From FEN-1219 sp963810755 (lineage in GTDB: Bacteria > Pseudomonadota > Gammaproteobacteria > Steroidobacterales > Rariloculaceae), in contig CAWEOP010000009.1 of NCBI GenBank assembly GCA_963810755.1, positions 744,001-808,000 on the forward strand: a stretch of 64,000 nucleotides of DNA. The letters run 5' to 3'. The notes below the pieces were generated by a model, which saw only the letters and a program-made list of their open reading frames with translations, was not told where the DNA came from and made no database searches. Positions 18,267 through 26,538 of this stretch are shown here, piece by piece. Position 1 is the stretch's first letter, and each line of letters begins with the position of its first letter. Made by a program: the position numbers and the translations under genes.

Positions 18267-19014
18267 GCTCGAAGCCGCCGACCGGATAGAGATTGCGCGC
18301 GACCTCGCCGACGACGCCCGACGCCAGGCGGTAGATGCGCTGAACCTCGATCACGGTCTCGCCGAGCGCCAATCCGAGCAGCGACGAGATTTCGTCCGGC
18401 GCTTGTCCCGTGCGCAGCGATTGCTCGACCTCGGCGACGCTTTCGCCGTAGAGATCCTCGATCCACAAATAAATCGGCCCCGGCCGCCGCCCGATCAGAC
18501 GCGCGACGCCCGCGAAGTCGCCGTGCACGTAGACCTCGGTCCAGCACACCGGGCGCGGCTCGTCCGCGGCGTAGCGAAAGCCTTCGATTCGCAGCCACTT
18601 CCGGCCGGGCTCACCGCCGACTCTATCCGCGAGCGCGCGATCGGCGACGACGATCGCGCTCGAGCGCACGTCGTATCTCGTGGCGTTCGCGAGATCGATG
18701 AGGTCGCTGATCGACGCCACCTCGTGAACGTACGGACGCGGCGAGCCCGGCCGCAGCACCGTCGTGCCGAAGCCTTGCCGCGACGCGACGAGGCCGCCCT
18801 CGCGCAGCTCACGCAGCGCCTCGCGAATCGTATGGCGGCTCACCTTGAACCGCTGCTGCAGGTCGCCCTCGGGCGGCAGCTGCGAATCCACGGGATAGAC
18901 GCCGCTCACGATCTCTTGCTTCAGGGTCTGCACGACCTGGCGGTACAGCGGTCCCGACAGTGGAGTGTCGTGACCCGCTGGGTGACCGGTCGTGGCGGCA
19001 GTACGTCGCGGCAT
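18235..19014 (-). CDS. GntR-family transcriptional regulator, HutC/UTRA type
   Basis: 259 residues. An N-terminal winged HTH (~20-88) has PLYRQVVQTLKQEIVSGVYP, LPPEGDLQQRFKVSRHTIREAL and EGGLVASRQGFGT; a UTRA ligand-binding domain (~95-255) follows, with PVCWTEVYV and GETVIEVQRIYRL. UTRA proteins usually repress a catabolic operon until they bind a pathway metabolite. It is the last gene of the seven-gene minus-strand operon, 14 bp after the glutathione peroxidase gene, so it would control its own synthesis. Candidate operators are the four TGTCCGGACA-like sites at 17.3 and 24.3 kb. Confidence 0.92.
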   Translation of the reverse strand: MPRRTAATTGHPAGHDTPLSGPLYRQVVQTLKQEIVSGVYPVDSQLPPEGDLQQRFKVSRHTIREALRELREGGLVASRQGFGTTVLRPGSPRPYVHEVASISDLIDLANATRYDVRSSAIVVADRALADRVGGEPGRKWLRIEGFRYAADEPRPVCWTEVYVHGDFAGVARLIGRRPGPIYLWIEDLYGESVAEVEQSLRTGQAPDEISSLLGLALGETVIEVQRIYRLASGVVGEVARNLYPVGGFELTMTLRRSKT

Positions 19015-19028
19015 GCTCGTCCCCGGAT

Positions 19029-19526
19029 CTACTCGCCGGCCTTTCCCGCCAGCAGCGCCGCGACGTCCTTGTCGATCTTCTCGGGCGTGTCGACGGGAGC
19101 GTAGCGCTTCACGACTCGGCCTTCCGCGTCGACCAGGAACTTCGTGAAGTTCCACTTGATCGCCTCGGTGCCGAGGATGCCGGCTCGTTCGCCCTTGAGC
19201 CAGCGATAGAGCGGATGCGCGCCGGAACCGTTGACCTCGATCTTGGCGAATAGCGGGAATGTCACGTCGTAATTCGTGGAGCAGAACGACTTGATCTCGT
19301 CCTCGTCGCCCGGCTCCTGATGGCCGAACTGGTCGCACGGAAAACCGAGGATCGCAAAGGGTTCGGCGCGATGCTTGCGCCACAGCGCCTCGAGCCCGGT
19401 GTACTGCGGCGTGAACCCGCACTTCGAAGCGACGTTCACGATCAGCAGCGTCTTTCCCGCGAACTCGCGAAGCGGCCGCTCGCGACCGTCGATGTCGGTG
19501 GCGGTGAAGTCGTACACGGTCGACAT
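19029..19526 (-). CDS. Glutathione peroxidase family protein
   Basis: 165 residues, the normal length of bacterial Cys-type glutathione peroxidases. It shows the catalytic Cys in NVASKCGFTPQY, the Gln in GFPCDQFGHQEP and the Trp-Asn pair in IKWNFTKFLVD, completing the tetrad. It reduces hydroperoxides using thioredoxin or glutathione. The Cys of GFPCDQF may be the resolving residue. It sits within a catabolic operon, 18 bp from the membrane-protein gene and 14 bp before the GntR gene; acyl-CoA oxidation by-products could be its targets (inference). Confidence 0.92.
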   Translation of the reverse strand: MSTVYDFTATDIDGRERPLREFAGKTLLIVNVASKCGFTPQYTGLEALWRKHRAEPFAILGFPCDQFGHQEPGDEDEIKSFCSTNYDVTFPLFAKIEVNGSGAHPLYRWLKGERAGILGTEAIKWNFTKFLVDAEGRVVKRYAPVDTPEKIDKDVAALLAGKAGE

Positions 19527-19544
19527 AAACCTATTCTCCTAGCG

Positions 19545-20225
19545 TCACGCGGGTACGGGCGAGCGGCGGCGGCGGAACCACGCTTCGACGACGAGCAGAT
19601 TCGGCACCCAGCAGGTCCAGCCGACGATGTTGAACGCCGCGATCGGCGCGAGCCCGCCCAAAACGATCAGCAGCGGCATCTCCACGCGCAGCGTAACGGC
19701 CGCGTAGGTGAGCGCGTAGTTGCGGATCATCCAGCGCCGATGCGCCGCGACGTCGCCGCCGCGGATCGAGAGGTACGCTCGCGTGCCGGTGTACAGCCAG
19801 ACGAGCGCCAGCGCGATGAAAGCGATGCCGTAAGTATTGCTCGCGTAGCTTCCGGGCGACAGATACAGACCGGCGAGCCCGCTCAACCCGACGCAGACGA
19901 GGTACACGCGCCCGAGCCATACGTGCACTCGCGGGGCGCGCCGGCGCACAGAGCCGAGAAACTGAAACGGACCGATCAACGAAGCGATCATGCCTCCGAG
20001 CGTGTGAGCGTAGCCGATCGCCGCGATCTCGAACATGCGCGCCTTCTGCGCGACGGCGCTGAATTCGTCTGCGCCGCCGTAGTCGGCGTTGTATTCGGTC
20101 ACGACGGCGAAGATCAACGCGTTGCCCGCGGCGAGCAGTGCGCCGAGGAGCAGCAGTACCCAGCCGATCCGCGGCCAGAGGTTCGTTCTTGGTCCTAGCG
20201 GCAGCGCCGCACTTGTGACGGACAT
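19545..20225 (-). CDS. DUF2306-type membrane protein
   Basis: 226 residues with about six predicted membrane helices (e.g. GWVLLLLGALLAAGNALIF and GIAFIALALVWLYTG). The segment GDVAAHRRWMIRNYALTYAAVTLRV matches the conserved core of DUF2306 proteins. The function of the family is unknown. It lies 12 bp after the MaoC gene and 18 bp before the peroxidase gene, so it is probably co-transcribed. Confidence 0.75.
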   Translation of the reverse strand: MSVTSAALPLGPRTNLWPRIGWVLLLLGALLAAGNALIFAVVTEYNADYGGADEFSAVAQKARMFEIAAIGYAHTLGGMIASLIGPFQFLGSVRRRAPRVHVWLGRVYLVCVGLSGLAGLYLSPGSYASNTYGIAFIALALVWLYTGTRAYLSIRGGDVAAHRRWMIRNYALTYAAVTLRVEMPLLIVLGGLAPIAAFNIVGWTCWVPNLLVVEAWFRRRRSPVPA

Positions 20226-20237
20226 GCAGTGGCTCCT

Positions 20238-20747
20238 CTAAAGGTCTTCGACGCCGTAGCCGCGCTTCGGCACGAGGATCGTTCGCTCGTACGCGATCAC
20301 GACCTTGTCGTCTTGATTCATTCCGCGCGTCTTGACCGTCACGATGCCCTGCGTCGGCCGCGACTGCGACTCGCGTTTCGCGATCACCTCGGACTCGGCG
20401 TACAGCGTGTCGCCGGCGTAGACGGGCGCCGTGAGCTTGATGTCGTTCCAGCCGAGATTCCCGATCGCTTTGTAGCTCACGTCGGACACGCTCATGCCGA
20501 CGACGATCGACAACGTCAGGCAGCTGTTCACGAGCGGCCGGCCGAACTCGGACTTGGCGGCATACGCGGCGTCGAAGTGCAGCGGATGGTTGTTCATCGT
20601 GAGCAGCGTGAACCACGTGTTGTCCGTCTCGTTGATCGTGCGCCCCGGGCGATGCTCGTAGACGTCGCCGACCTCGAACTCCTCGAAGTAGCGGCCGAAG
20701 CTTTCGCGCCAGCGGCGCGGACCGACCTCACGGGCACCGTGCGTCAT
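20238..20747 (-). CDS. MaoC-type acyl-CoA hydratase
   Basis: 169 residues, a single hot-dog fold. It has YFEEFEVGDVYEHRPGRTI, the catalytic stretch NNHPLHFDAAYAAKSEFGRPLVN (hydratase motif with Asp/His equivalents) and TAPVYAGDTLYAESEV. Close relatives hydrate mesaconyl-CoA, itaconyl-CoA or crotonyl-type thioesters. AGGAG upstream supports the ATG at 20747. It lies 22 bp after the CoA-transferase stop. With the CitE-type lyase it forms a hydratase-lyase pair, as in itaconate or methylaspartate-type pathways. Confidence 0.88.
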   Translation of the reverse strand: MTHGAREVGPRRWRESFGRYFEEFEVGDVYEHRPGRTINETDNTWFTLLTMNNHPLHFDAAYAAKSEFGRPLVNSCLTLSIVVGMSVSDVSYKAIGNLGWNDIKLTAPVYAGDTLYAESEVIAKRESQSRPTQGIVTVKTRGMNQDDKVVIAYERTILVPKRGYGVEDL

Positions 20748-20769
20748 TCGCTTCTCCTCTCGGGCACGT

Positions 20770-21902
20770 TCACCACTCCCTTGCCGCGGTTTCCAGCTCG
20801 AACAACACGTCGTCTGTGTGCTCGCCGAGCAGCGGCTCGCGCAGCGTGGGCGTCGCGGGCTCGTCGCGAAACCGTATCGCGGGTGCGAGATGCTGGCGAC
20901 CCTCGCCGTCGCGCAGCAGCAGCGAGCGCGCGGTCACGTTCGGATCCATCGTCGCCTCGAGCAGCGTATTGACCGGGGCGAAGCAGACGTCGAGCTTCGC
21001 GAGCCAATCGAGAGACTCCTGGCGCGACCGCCCCGCGAAGAATGCCTTCAGGCAGCTCCACGACAGGTCGTTGATGCGGCCCCGGCCCGCGCGCGCAGAG
21101 CTCGACCAGATCCGATCGACCGAGCGCGCCGAGCACTCTCTCGACGTACTTCATTTCCTGACCCGCGAGCGCGACCTGCAGGCCGTCGCGAGTGTCGTAC
21201 AGGCGATAGAACGCCGAGCCTCCCGTCGTGCGCTGCGCCTTCGGGTCCGGTTGACGGTTCTCGGCGAATACCGGGCCCATGATGTTCGGCGTCGCGGCGA
21301 ACAGCGAATCGAACATCGCGATCTCCACGTAGTCGCCGCGGCCCGTCAGCTGACGCTTCAGCAAAGCCATCAACACGCCCGAGAGCCCCTGCAGCGCCGC
21401 CGCGATGTCGGCCATCGGAATACCGGGCAGCGCGGGCCGGCCGTCGTCGCCGAGCGTCATGCTGAGCACGCCGGTCAGCGCCTCGACGGCGAGGTCGTGC
21501 GCCGGTCGATCGCGATACGGACCGTCGTTGCCGAACGCGTTGACTGAAGCAGTAGACGATGCCGGGATTGCGCCGTGCGACCTCCTCGTAACCCACGCCG
21601 AGCCTGTCGACGACACCGGGCCGAAACGACTCCACGAACACGTCGGCGGTAGCGGTGAGGCGAAGCAAGCGCTCGCGATCGCGCGGCTCCTTCAGGTTCA
21701 GCACGACGCTCTTCTTGCCGCGATTCAAGTTCCGAAAGAACACCGTCGTCGGGCCGTCCGCGACTCCGATCTTACGGCCCGGATCGCCCTCGGGCGGCTC
21801 GATCTTGATGACCTCGGCGCCGTGATCCGCGAGCGCGAGCGTGAGATACGGGCCCGGCAAGAACACCGAGAGATCGACGACGCGAAGTCCCGCGAGCTTC
21901 AT
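20770..21902 (-). pseudogene. CaiB/BaiF-type CoA-transferase (first copy), two frameshifts
   Basis: Three frames make one ~375-residue class III CoA-transferase. The N-terminus is clean (MKLAGLRVVDLSVFLPGPY, HGAEVIKIEPPEGDPG, GKKSVVLNLK). One surplus A/T near 21547 shifts the frame before FGNDGPYRDRP; one surplus C/G at 21080-21083 shifts it again before RINDLSWSCLKAFFAG, after which the tail (FAPVNTLLEAT, PLLGEHTDDVLFEL) ends at 20770. The conserved Asp lies in HDLAVEALTG. Residues are conserved on both sides of each break, which suggests sequencing error rather than old decay. It transfers CoA between carboxylic acids; the start overlaps the previous gene as ATGA. Confidence 0.85.
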
Positions 21903-23057
21903 CGCCCTGGCGCCGCCGCACGCCCGAGCAAGCGCGTCGTTGTCCGCGCCGAGCGCCGGAGCGGCCGTCACCGTCGCGCGCTCGCCGTCGACCTTGATCG
22001 GGCTCGTGAGCACTGCGAGGTCGGACTTTTCGGGATGCGGCACGGTCTGGATCATGCCCGAAGCGCGCGCGAACGGGCTCGACAGCGCCTGCGCGACGTC
22101 GTACACGGGCCCGACCGGTAGCACGCCCGAGAGCTTCGTCGAGCCACTAGCGCCGTCGTCGCTCGCCGGAACACGGGATCGAGCGCGGCCGTGAGCTCGC
22201 GGCGGTGGCGATGGCGCGCGTTGCCGTCGGCGAAGCGCGGATCGGCGGCGAGCGACTGCTGGTCGAGCGCCGCGAGCAGCTCGAGCCAAAATTTGTCGTT
22301 CATGCACATGATGAAGATCCAGCCGTCGGCCGTCGGCAAACGTCTGCACGGGCGACACCGAGAAGTGGCTGCTGCGCTCGAGCCGCTCGGCGCCTGGCCG
22401 GTGTTCAGATACCACGTGCCGGAGTAGTTGAGCTGATGCAGCGCCACGTCGAACAGCGACACGTCGACGTCGCAGCCCGTGCCCGTGCGCTGCGCGCCGA
22501 GCAGGCACGCGAGCAGGCCCACCATCGCCGTGGTGCCCGTCATGAAGTCGATGATCGACGGCCCGAAGCGCGCGGGCGGGCCGTCCGGCTCGCCCGTCAA
22601 GCTCATGAGCCCCGCCTCGGCCTGCATCAGAAAGTCGTAGCCGGGCCACGCGGCGCGCTCGTTGTCGCGGCCGTACGCCGAGATGTGCACGCAGACGACG
22701 GCGGGATTGATCTCGCCGAGCGTCGCGTAGTCGAGACCGAGCTTGGCGGGCTGATCGCCGCGCACGTTGTTCACGACCGCGGCCGCGGTCTTCACGAGCT
22801 CGAGCGAAGTCGCGCCGCCCGTCGCCGGCCTTGAGATCGAGCGTGACGCTGCGCTTGCTCGTGTTCCAGCCTTGGAAGTACTGACTGTCGCCGGCTCCGA
22901 GACGATGCGGCCCCACGTAGCGCGCGGGGTCGCCGCCCGTGGCGGGGTTCTCGATCTTGATGACCTCGGCGCCAAGCGCGGCCAGAAGCTGCGTGCCGTA
23001 CGGCGCGGCGCCCCAGACCTCGACGCTCAATACGCGGAAACCCTCGAGCGGCCTCAC
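21899..23057 (-). pseudogene. CaiB/BaiF-type CoA-transferase (second copy), multiple frameshifts
   Basis: The start is a GTG at 23057 overlapping the dehydrogenase stop (GTGA). The N-terminus VRPLEGFRVLSVEVWGAAPYG and GAEVIKIENP are normal; the frame breaks near 22815-22835, returns near 22388-22391 (lost G), shifts at 22338-22340 (surplus A/T) and again near 22145-22165. Between breaks the family sequence is well kept: PGYDFLMQAEAGLMSLTG (catalytic Asp), DGWIFIMCMNDKFW, LPVGPVYDVAQAL. The last codons need one more shift to reach a TGA overlapping the next ATG. Two tandem CaiB genes may encode a heteromeric transferase like SmtAB or BbsEF (inference). Confidence 0.82.
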
Positions 23058-24228
23058 GAGACGGGATTCCTCTTGAGCCACTGCTTCGCGATGATCACGC
23101 GCTGGATCTCGTTCGTGCCTTCGCCGATCACCGTAAGCGGCGCGTCGCGATAGAGGCGCTCGATGTCGTACTCCTTCGAGTAGCCGTAAGCGCCGTGAAT
23201 CCGCATCGACTCGATGCTGTTCTCGAGCGCCGCCTCGGACGCGAAGTACTTCGCCATGCCGGCTTCGAGATCGCAGCGCTCGCCGCGGTCGAACGCGGCC
23301 GCAGCGTCGAGCGTGAGCAAGCGCGCCGCGCGCGCGCGCGTGGCCATCTCCGCGAGCTTGAGCTGGATCGCCTGATGCTCGCAGATCGGCTTGCCGAACG
23401 TCTCGCGCGTCTGCGCGTACTGGGTCGCGAGCTGCGAGCGCTCCCTCCGCGATGCCGACGCCGCGCGCCGCGACGTTGATGCGGCCGAGCTCGAGCCCGC
23501 CGGTCACCTGGTAGAACCCTTGACCCTCGACGCCGCCGATCAAATGGTCGGCCGGAACGCGATAGTTCGTCGAACACGAGCTCCGCCGAGTCGATCGCCT
23601 TGTAGCCGAGCTTGTCGAGCTTCTTGCCGACCGTGAAGCCCTGCATCTTCGGCGCGATGAACAAGCTCATGCCCTTGTGGCGGGGCTGGCGTTCGGGTCG
23701 GTCTTCACGAGCAGCGCGACGCACGAGCCTTCGACGCCGTTCGTGATCCAGGTCTTCGTGCCGTCGATCACGTAGTGCGAGCCGTCGCGGCGCGCCGTCA
23801 TGCGAATGGCTTGCAAGTCCGTGCCCGCGTCCGCTTCGGTCAGCGCGAGGCCGCCGCGAATCTCACCCGACGCGAGCTTCGGCAGCCACTCGGCTTTTTG
23901 CTCCGGCGTGCCGAACTTCTCGACGGCGAGCGCGAGCATCAAGTGCGAGTTGAAGATGCCCGTGATCGACATCCAGACGGACGAGATCCGCATCACGAGC
24001 CGCGCGTACGTCTTCGCAGGCAGCCCGAGGCCGCCGTACTCGGCGCCGATCGTCGCGCCGAACAGCCCGAGCTCCTTCATCTGCTCGACGACGTGCGACG
24101 GGATAGCGGTCGGCGTGGTCGTACTCCTTGACGATCGGCCGCAGATCGCGCTCGACCCAGCGATCGATCGCGTCGAGCAGCGCCGCCTCGTCGCTCTCTT
24201 CGAAGCTCGTGGCACCTGCGGAGGACAT
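23054..24228 (-). pseudogene. Acyl-CoA dehydrogenase, multiple frameshifts
   Basis: About 390 residues spread over at least four frame changes (near 24105-24115, 23690-23700, 23566 and 23440). Recognisable parts in order: LDAIDRWVERDLRP, LGLFGATIGAEYGGLG, GGLALTEADAGTDLQA with TKTWITNGVEG (flavin site), KGMSLFIAPK, RETFGKPICEHQ and the C-terminal RIHGAYGYSKEYDIERLYRDA with IGEGTNEIQ. It would introduce a double bond into the CoA ester made by the transferases. It is the first gene of the minus-strand operon; its ATG is at 24228 and two palindromic sites lie upstream. Confidence 0.85.
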
Positions 24229-24261
24229 CACGCGAAGCTCGCCGGCGCCGGCGCTCGAACA

Positions 24262-24271
24262 TATCCGGACA
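24262..24271. promoter_or_regulatory. Putative GntR operator, site 3 (TATCCGGACA)
   Basis: Third copy, followed by AG, 33 bp upstream of the acyl-CoA dehydrogenase start. It differs from TGTCCGGACA by one base. Confidence 0.6.
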
Positions 24272-24316
24272 AGCTGTGGACTCCTTTGATTCTTGGCTAA
24301 GTTGCTCTAGGCTAAA

Positions 24317-24326
24317 CGTCCGGATA
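24317..24326. promoter_or_regulatory. Putative GntR operator, site 4 (CGTCCGGATA)
   Basis: Fourth copy, 33 bp upstream of the full-length CmcJ-family gene, in the same divergent promoter as site 3 (46 bp apart end to start). It differs from the full palindrome at two positions and is the weakest of the four. Confidence 0.45.
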
Positions 24327-24359
24327 TCAGATTGACAAGCCCCGGCACGAGAGGTCTCC

Positions 24360-25217
24360 ATGGCCACAGCCCAGTCAACGCGAGGATCACCTCAGGCGGA
24401 CACCGTCGAAGCCACGATCAACTATGTCGGCTCGATGACGGAACGGCCGAAGTTCCACGCGCAGGATCATCGGCGCGACAACCTGCGGTACGACCCGCAG
24501 CGCGTGACCATCGAGAACGCGCGCTCGCTGCGCAGCCCACCCACGCTGGAACGCGAAGGATTGACGCTCGCCCCGCACGCGTCCGCGATCCGCGATTTCC
24601 GCGACCCCGACGAGGTACGCAGGCTCTATCCGCGCGAGCTCGAGAAGCTGATCGTCGAGCTCACGGGCGCCGTGCGAGCGTCGATGCTCGGCGGCGGCGG
24701 TCTCGTGCGCTACACGGAGCGCTCGCCGCTCTACAAGACCGGCGTGAACACTCAACCGGCGCGCTTCCCGCACGTCGACTTCACGCCGAACACGGCGCCC
24801 GGGCTCGTCGACAACGTGTTCGGCAGCACGGCGGAGAAACTCAAACCCGGGCAGCGGCTGATCGGCTACAACGTCTGGCGTGTCCTGTCGCCGCCGCCTC
24901 AAGACGTGCCGCTCGCCGTGTGCGACGCGCGCACGGTCGCGCGCGAGGATCTTCTGCCGGCCGACGGCGTCTACGACGACGGCGACCCGTCGACCTGGTG
25001 GGAGCTCGAAGCCTATCTCGTTCGCCACAATCCGGGGCATCGCTGGATCTACTATCGCGACATGCAGCCCGACGAGGCGCTCGTGTTCCGCGCGTACGAC
25101 AACGATCCGGTGTGGCACGCCGGTGTGCCTCACAGCGCGTTCGACGACCCGAGCTGTCCGTCCGGTGGAGCGCCGCGGGTCAGCATCGAAGCGCGGATAT
25201 TCGCCGTCTACGACTGA
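24360..25217 (+). CDS. CmcJ/NvfI-family oxidoreductase
   Basis: 285 residues with the family pattern: N-terminal EATINYVGSM, central HVDFTPNTAPG (His-Asp of a probable 2-oxoglutarate/Fe(II)-type site), IGYNVWRVLSPPPQDVPLAVCDART, and C-terminal DEALVFRAYDND ... HSAFDDPSCPSG ... RVSIEARIF. Members include cephamycin CmcJ and fungal NvfI/AsaB-type enzymes, which act as oxygenases or related catalysts. It is divergent from the operon and shares its putative GntR sites, so it may convert the growth substrate before CoA activation (inference). Its 3' end overlaps the DUF1552 gene by 10 bp. Confidence 0.85.
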   Translation: MATAQSTRGSPQADTVEATINYVGSMTERPKFHAQDHRRDNLRYDPQRVTIENARSLRSPPTLEREGLTLAPHASAIRDFRDPDEVRRLYPRELEKLIVELTGAVRASMLGGGGLVRYTERSPLYKTGVNTQPARFPHVDFTPNTAPGLVDNVFGSTAEKLKPGQRLIGYNVWRVLSPPPQDVPLAVCDARTVAREDLLPADGVYDDGDPSTWWELEAYLVRHNPGHRWIYYRDMQPDEALVFRAYDNDPVWHAGVPHSAFDDPSCPSGGAPRVSIEARIFAVYD

Positions 25218-26524
25218 TCTAGAGACGCCACGCGCCCCGTGCTGTGCTCGAGCGGGCCGAGCTCGATCCCCGCGACCTCGCCGAACGCCGCGATCAGGTT
25301 CGCCATCGGCGTCGGGTCGGGGTTCGCGATGTGCCTGCCGCCTTTCACGCGCCCACCCGCGCCGCCCGCGAGCATGATCGGGATCTTCGTCTGGTCGTGG
25401 ATGTTGCCGTTGCCCATCGCGCTGCCGTACATGATCAGCGAGTGATCGAGCAGCGAGCCCGCGCCGTCCGGTGTCGCCTTGAGCCGCTCGACGAAGTCGC
25501 CGAAGAGTCCCAGGTGGTAGCCGTTGATCTTCGCGTACTTCTGCATCGCCTCGGGATTTTCCTGGTGGTGCGACACGATGTGATGCGACTCGGGAACGCC
25601 GATCTGCGGATAGTTGATCGGGCTCGCCTCGACACCCTTCATGAACGTGAACACGCGCGTCACGTCGGCACGCCACGCGAGCGCCACGAGCTCGTACATG
25701 AGCTTGACGTGCTCGTCGTAAGAAGCCGGCACTCCCGTGGGCGCCGCCGGCAGATCGACCGCGGAATCGGCTTGGCGGCCGGCGAGCTGGATCCTGCGCT
25801 CGACCTCACGCACGTTCTCGAGGTACTCGTCGATCGTCGCGCGGTCTTGCGGGCCGACGTCGGCGCGCAGGCCCTGCGCGGCGGCGAGCACCGAGTCGAG
25901 CAAGCTGCTCTTGTCGCTCCAGCGCGCCGCGCGTTGCTCGGGCGTGCCGCTGTCGCCGAACAACCGCTCGAACACCGTTTGCGGATTCAGCTCCATCGGC
26001 AGCGGCGCCGTCGGCGTGCGCCACGACAGCGTGTTCATGTAGATGCAGGTGTAGCCGAACGCGCAGGACCCGGGCGAGCCGCTCATGTCCTCGACGCCGA
26101 GCTCGAGCGACGGCAGCGCGGTGCCTTGGCCGATCGCGTCGACGATGTGTTGGTCGATCGTCTGGGCCGACAGCACGTCGGGCCCTTCGGTCTTGCGCAC
26201 GGATCCGCCGTGCAGCCACAGCGACGTCGCACTGTGGTGCTCGGACTGCGGCGCGGCGCGCAAGCCCGTCACGATGTTCACATGCTCGCGCAGCGGCTCG
26301 AAGCGCTTGAGCAGCGGCGGCAGCTCGAGCTTCGCGGCCGGCGGCGGCGTCCAGATCTGCGGCCGCACGCCGTTCGGCACGTAGACCGCGCCGAACCGGA
26401 ATTGCGGCGGCGGCTCCGCGTGCGCGGCCGGCACCATCGCGTCGAGCAACGGCAAGCCAATCGCCGTCCCGACGGCCCCGCGCAACACCGTGCGCCGCGA
26501 AACGTGCTTCTTCGTGATGAACAT
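25208..26524 (-). CDS. DUF1552 exported protein
   Basis: 438 residues with a twin-arginine signal (SRRTVLRGAVGTAIGLPLLDAM..AHA). The mature part has VPNGVRPQIWTP, SEHHSATSLWLHGG, TRVFTFMKGVEAS, SHHIVSHHQENPEAM and SLIMYGSAMGNGNIHD, all standard DUF1552 features. The family is related to sulfatase/phosphatase-like folds but has no proven activity. It is paired almost everywhere with DUF1592 cytochrome-like proteins, as here (14 bp apart). Periplasmic location after folding is implied by the Tat signal. Confidence 0.9.
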   Translation of the reverse strand: MFITKKHVSRRTVLRGAVGTAIGLPLLDAMVPAAHAEPPPQFRFGAVYVPNGVRPQIWTPPPAAKLELPPLLKRFEPLREHVNIVTGLRAAPQSEHHSATSLWLHGGSVRKTEGPDVLSAQTIDQHIVDAIGQGTALPSLELGVEDMSGSPGSCAFGYTCIYMNTLSWRTPTAPLPMELNPQTVFERLFGDSGTPEQRAARWSDKSSLLDSVLAAAQGLRADVGPQDRATIDEYLENVREVERRIQLAGRQADSAVDLPAAPTGVPASYDEHVKLMYELVALAWRADVTRVFTFMKGVEASPINYPQIGVPESHHIVSHHQENPEAMQKYAKINGYHLGLFGDFVERLKATPDGAGSLLDHSLIMYGSAMGNGNIHDQTKIPIMLAGGAGGRVKGGRHIANPDPTPMANLIAAFGEVAGIELGPLEHSTGRVASLDQS

Positions 26525-26538
26525 CGTCGTGTTGTCCC

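Noticed and set aside
19015..19422. Upstream extension of the GntR reading frame
   Set aside because: It runs through the glutathione peroxidase gene; the ATG at 19014 gives the canonical GntR start.
21899..23057. A natural fusion of the two CaiB-type genes
   Set aside because: One frame reads through the junction, but a neighbouring frame gives a TGA overlapping the next ATG (ATGA), and this stretch has many indels, so two separate genes are more likely.
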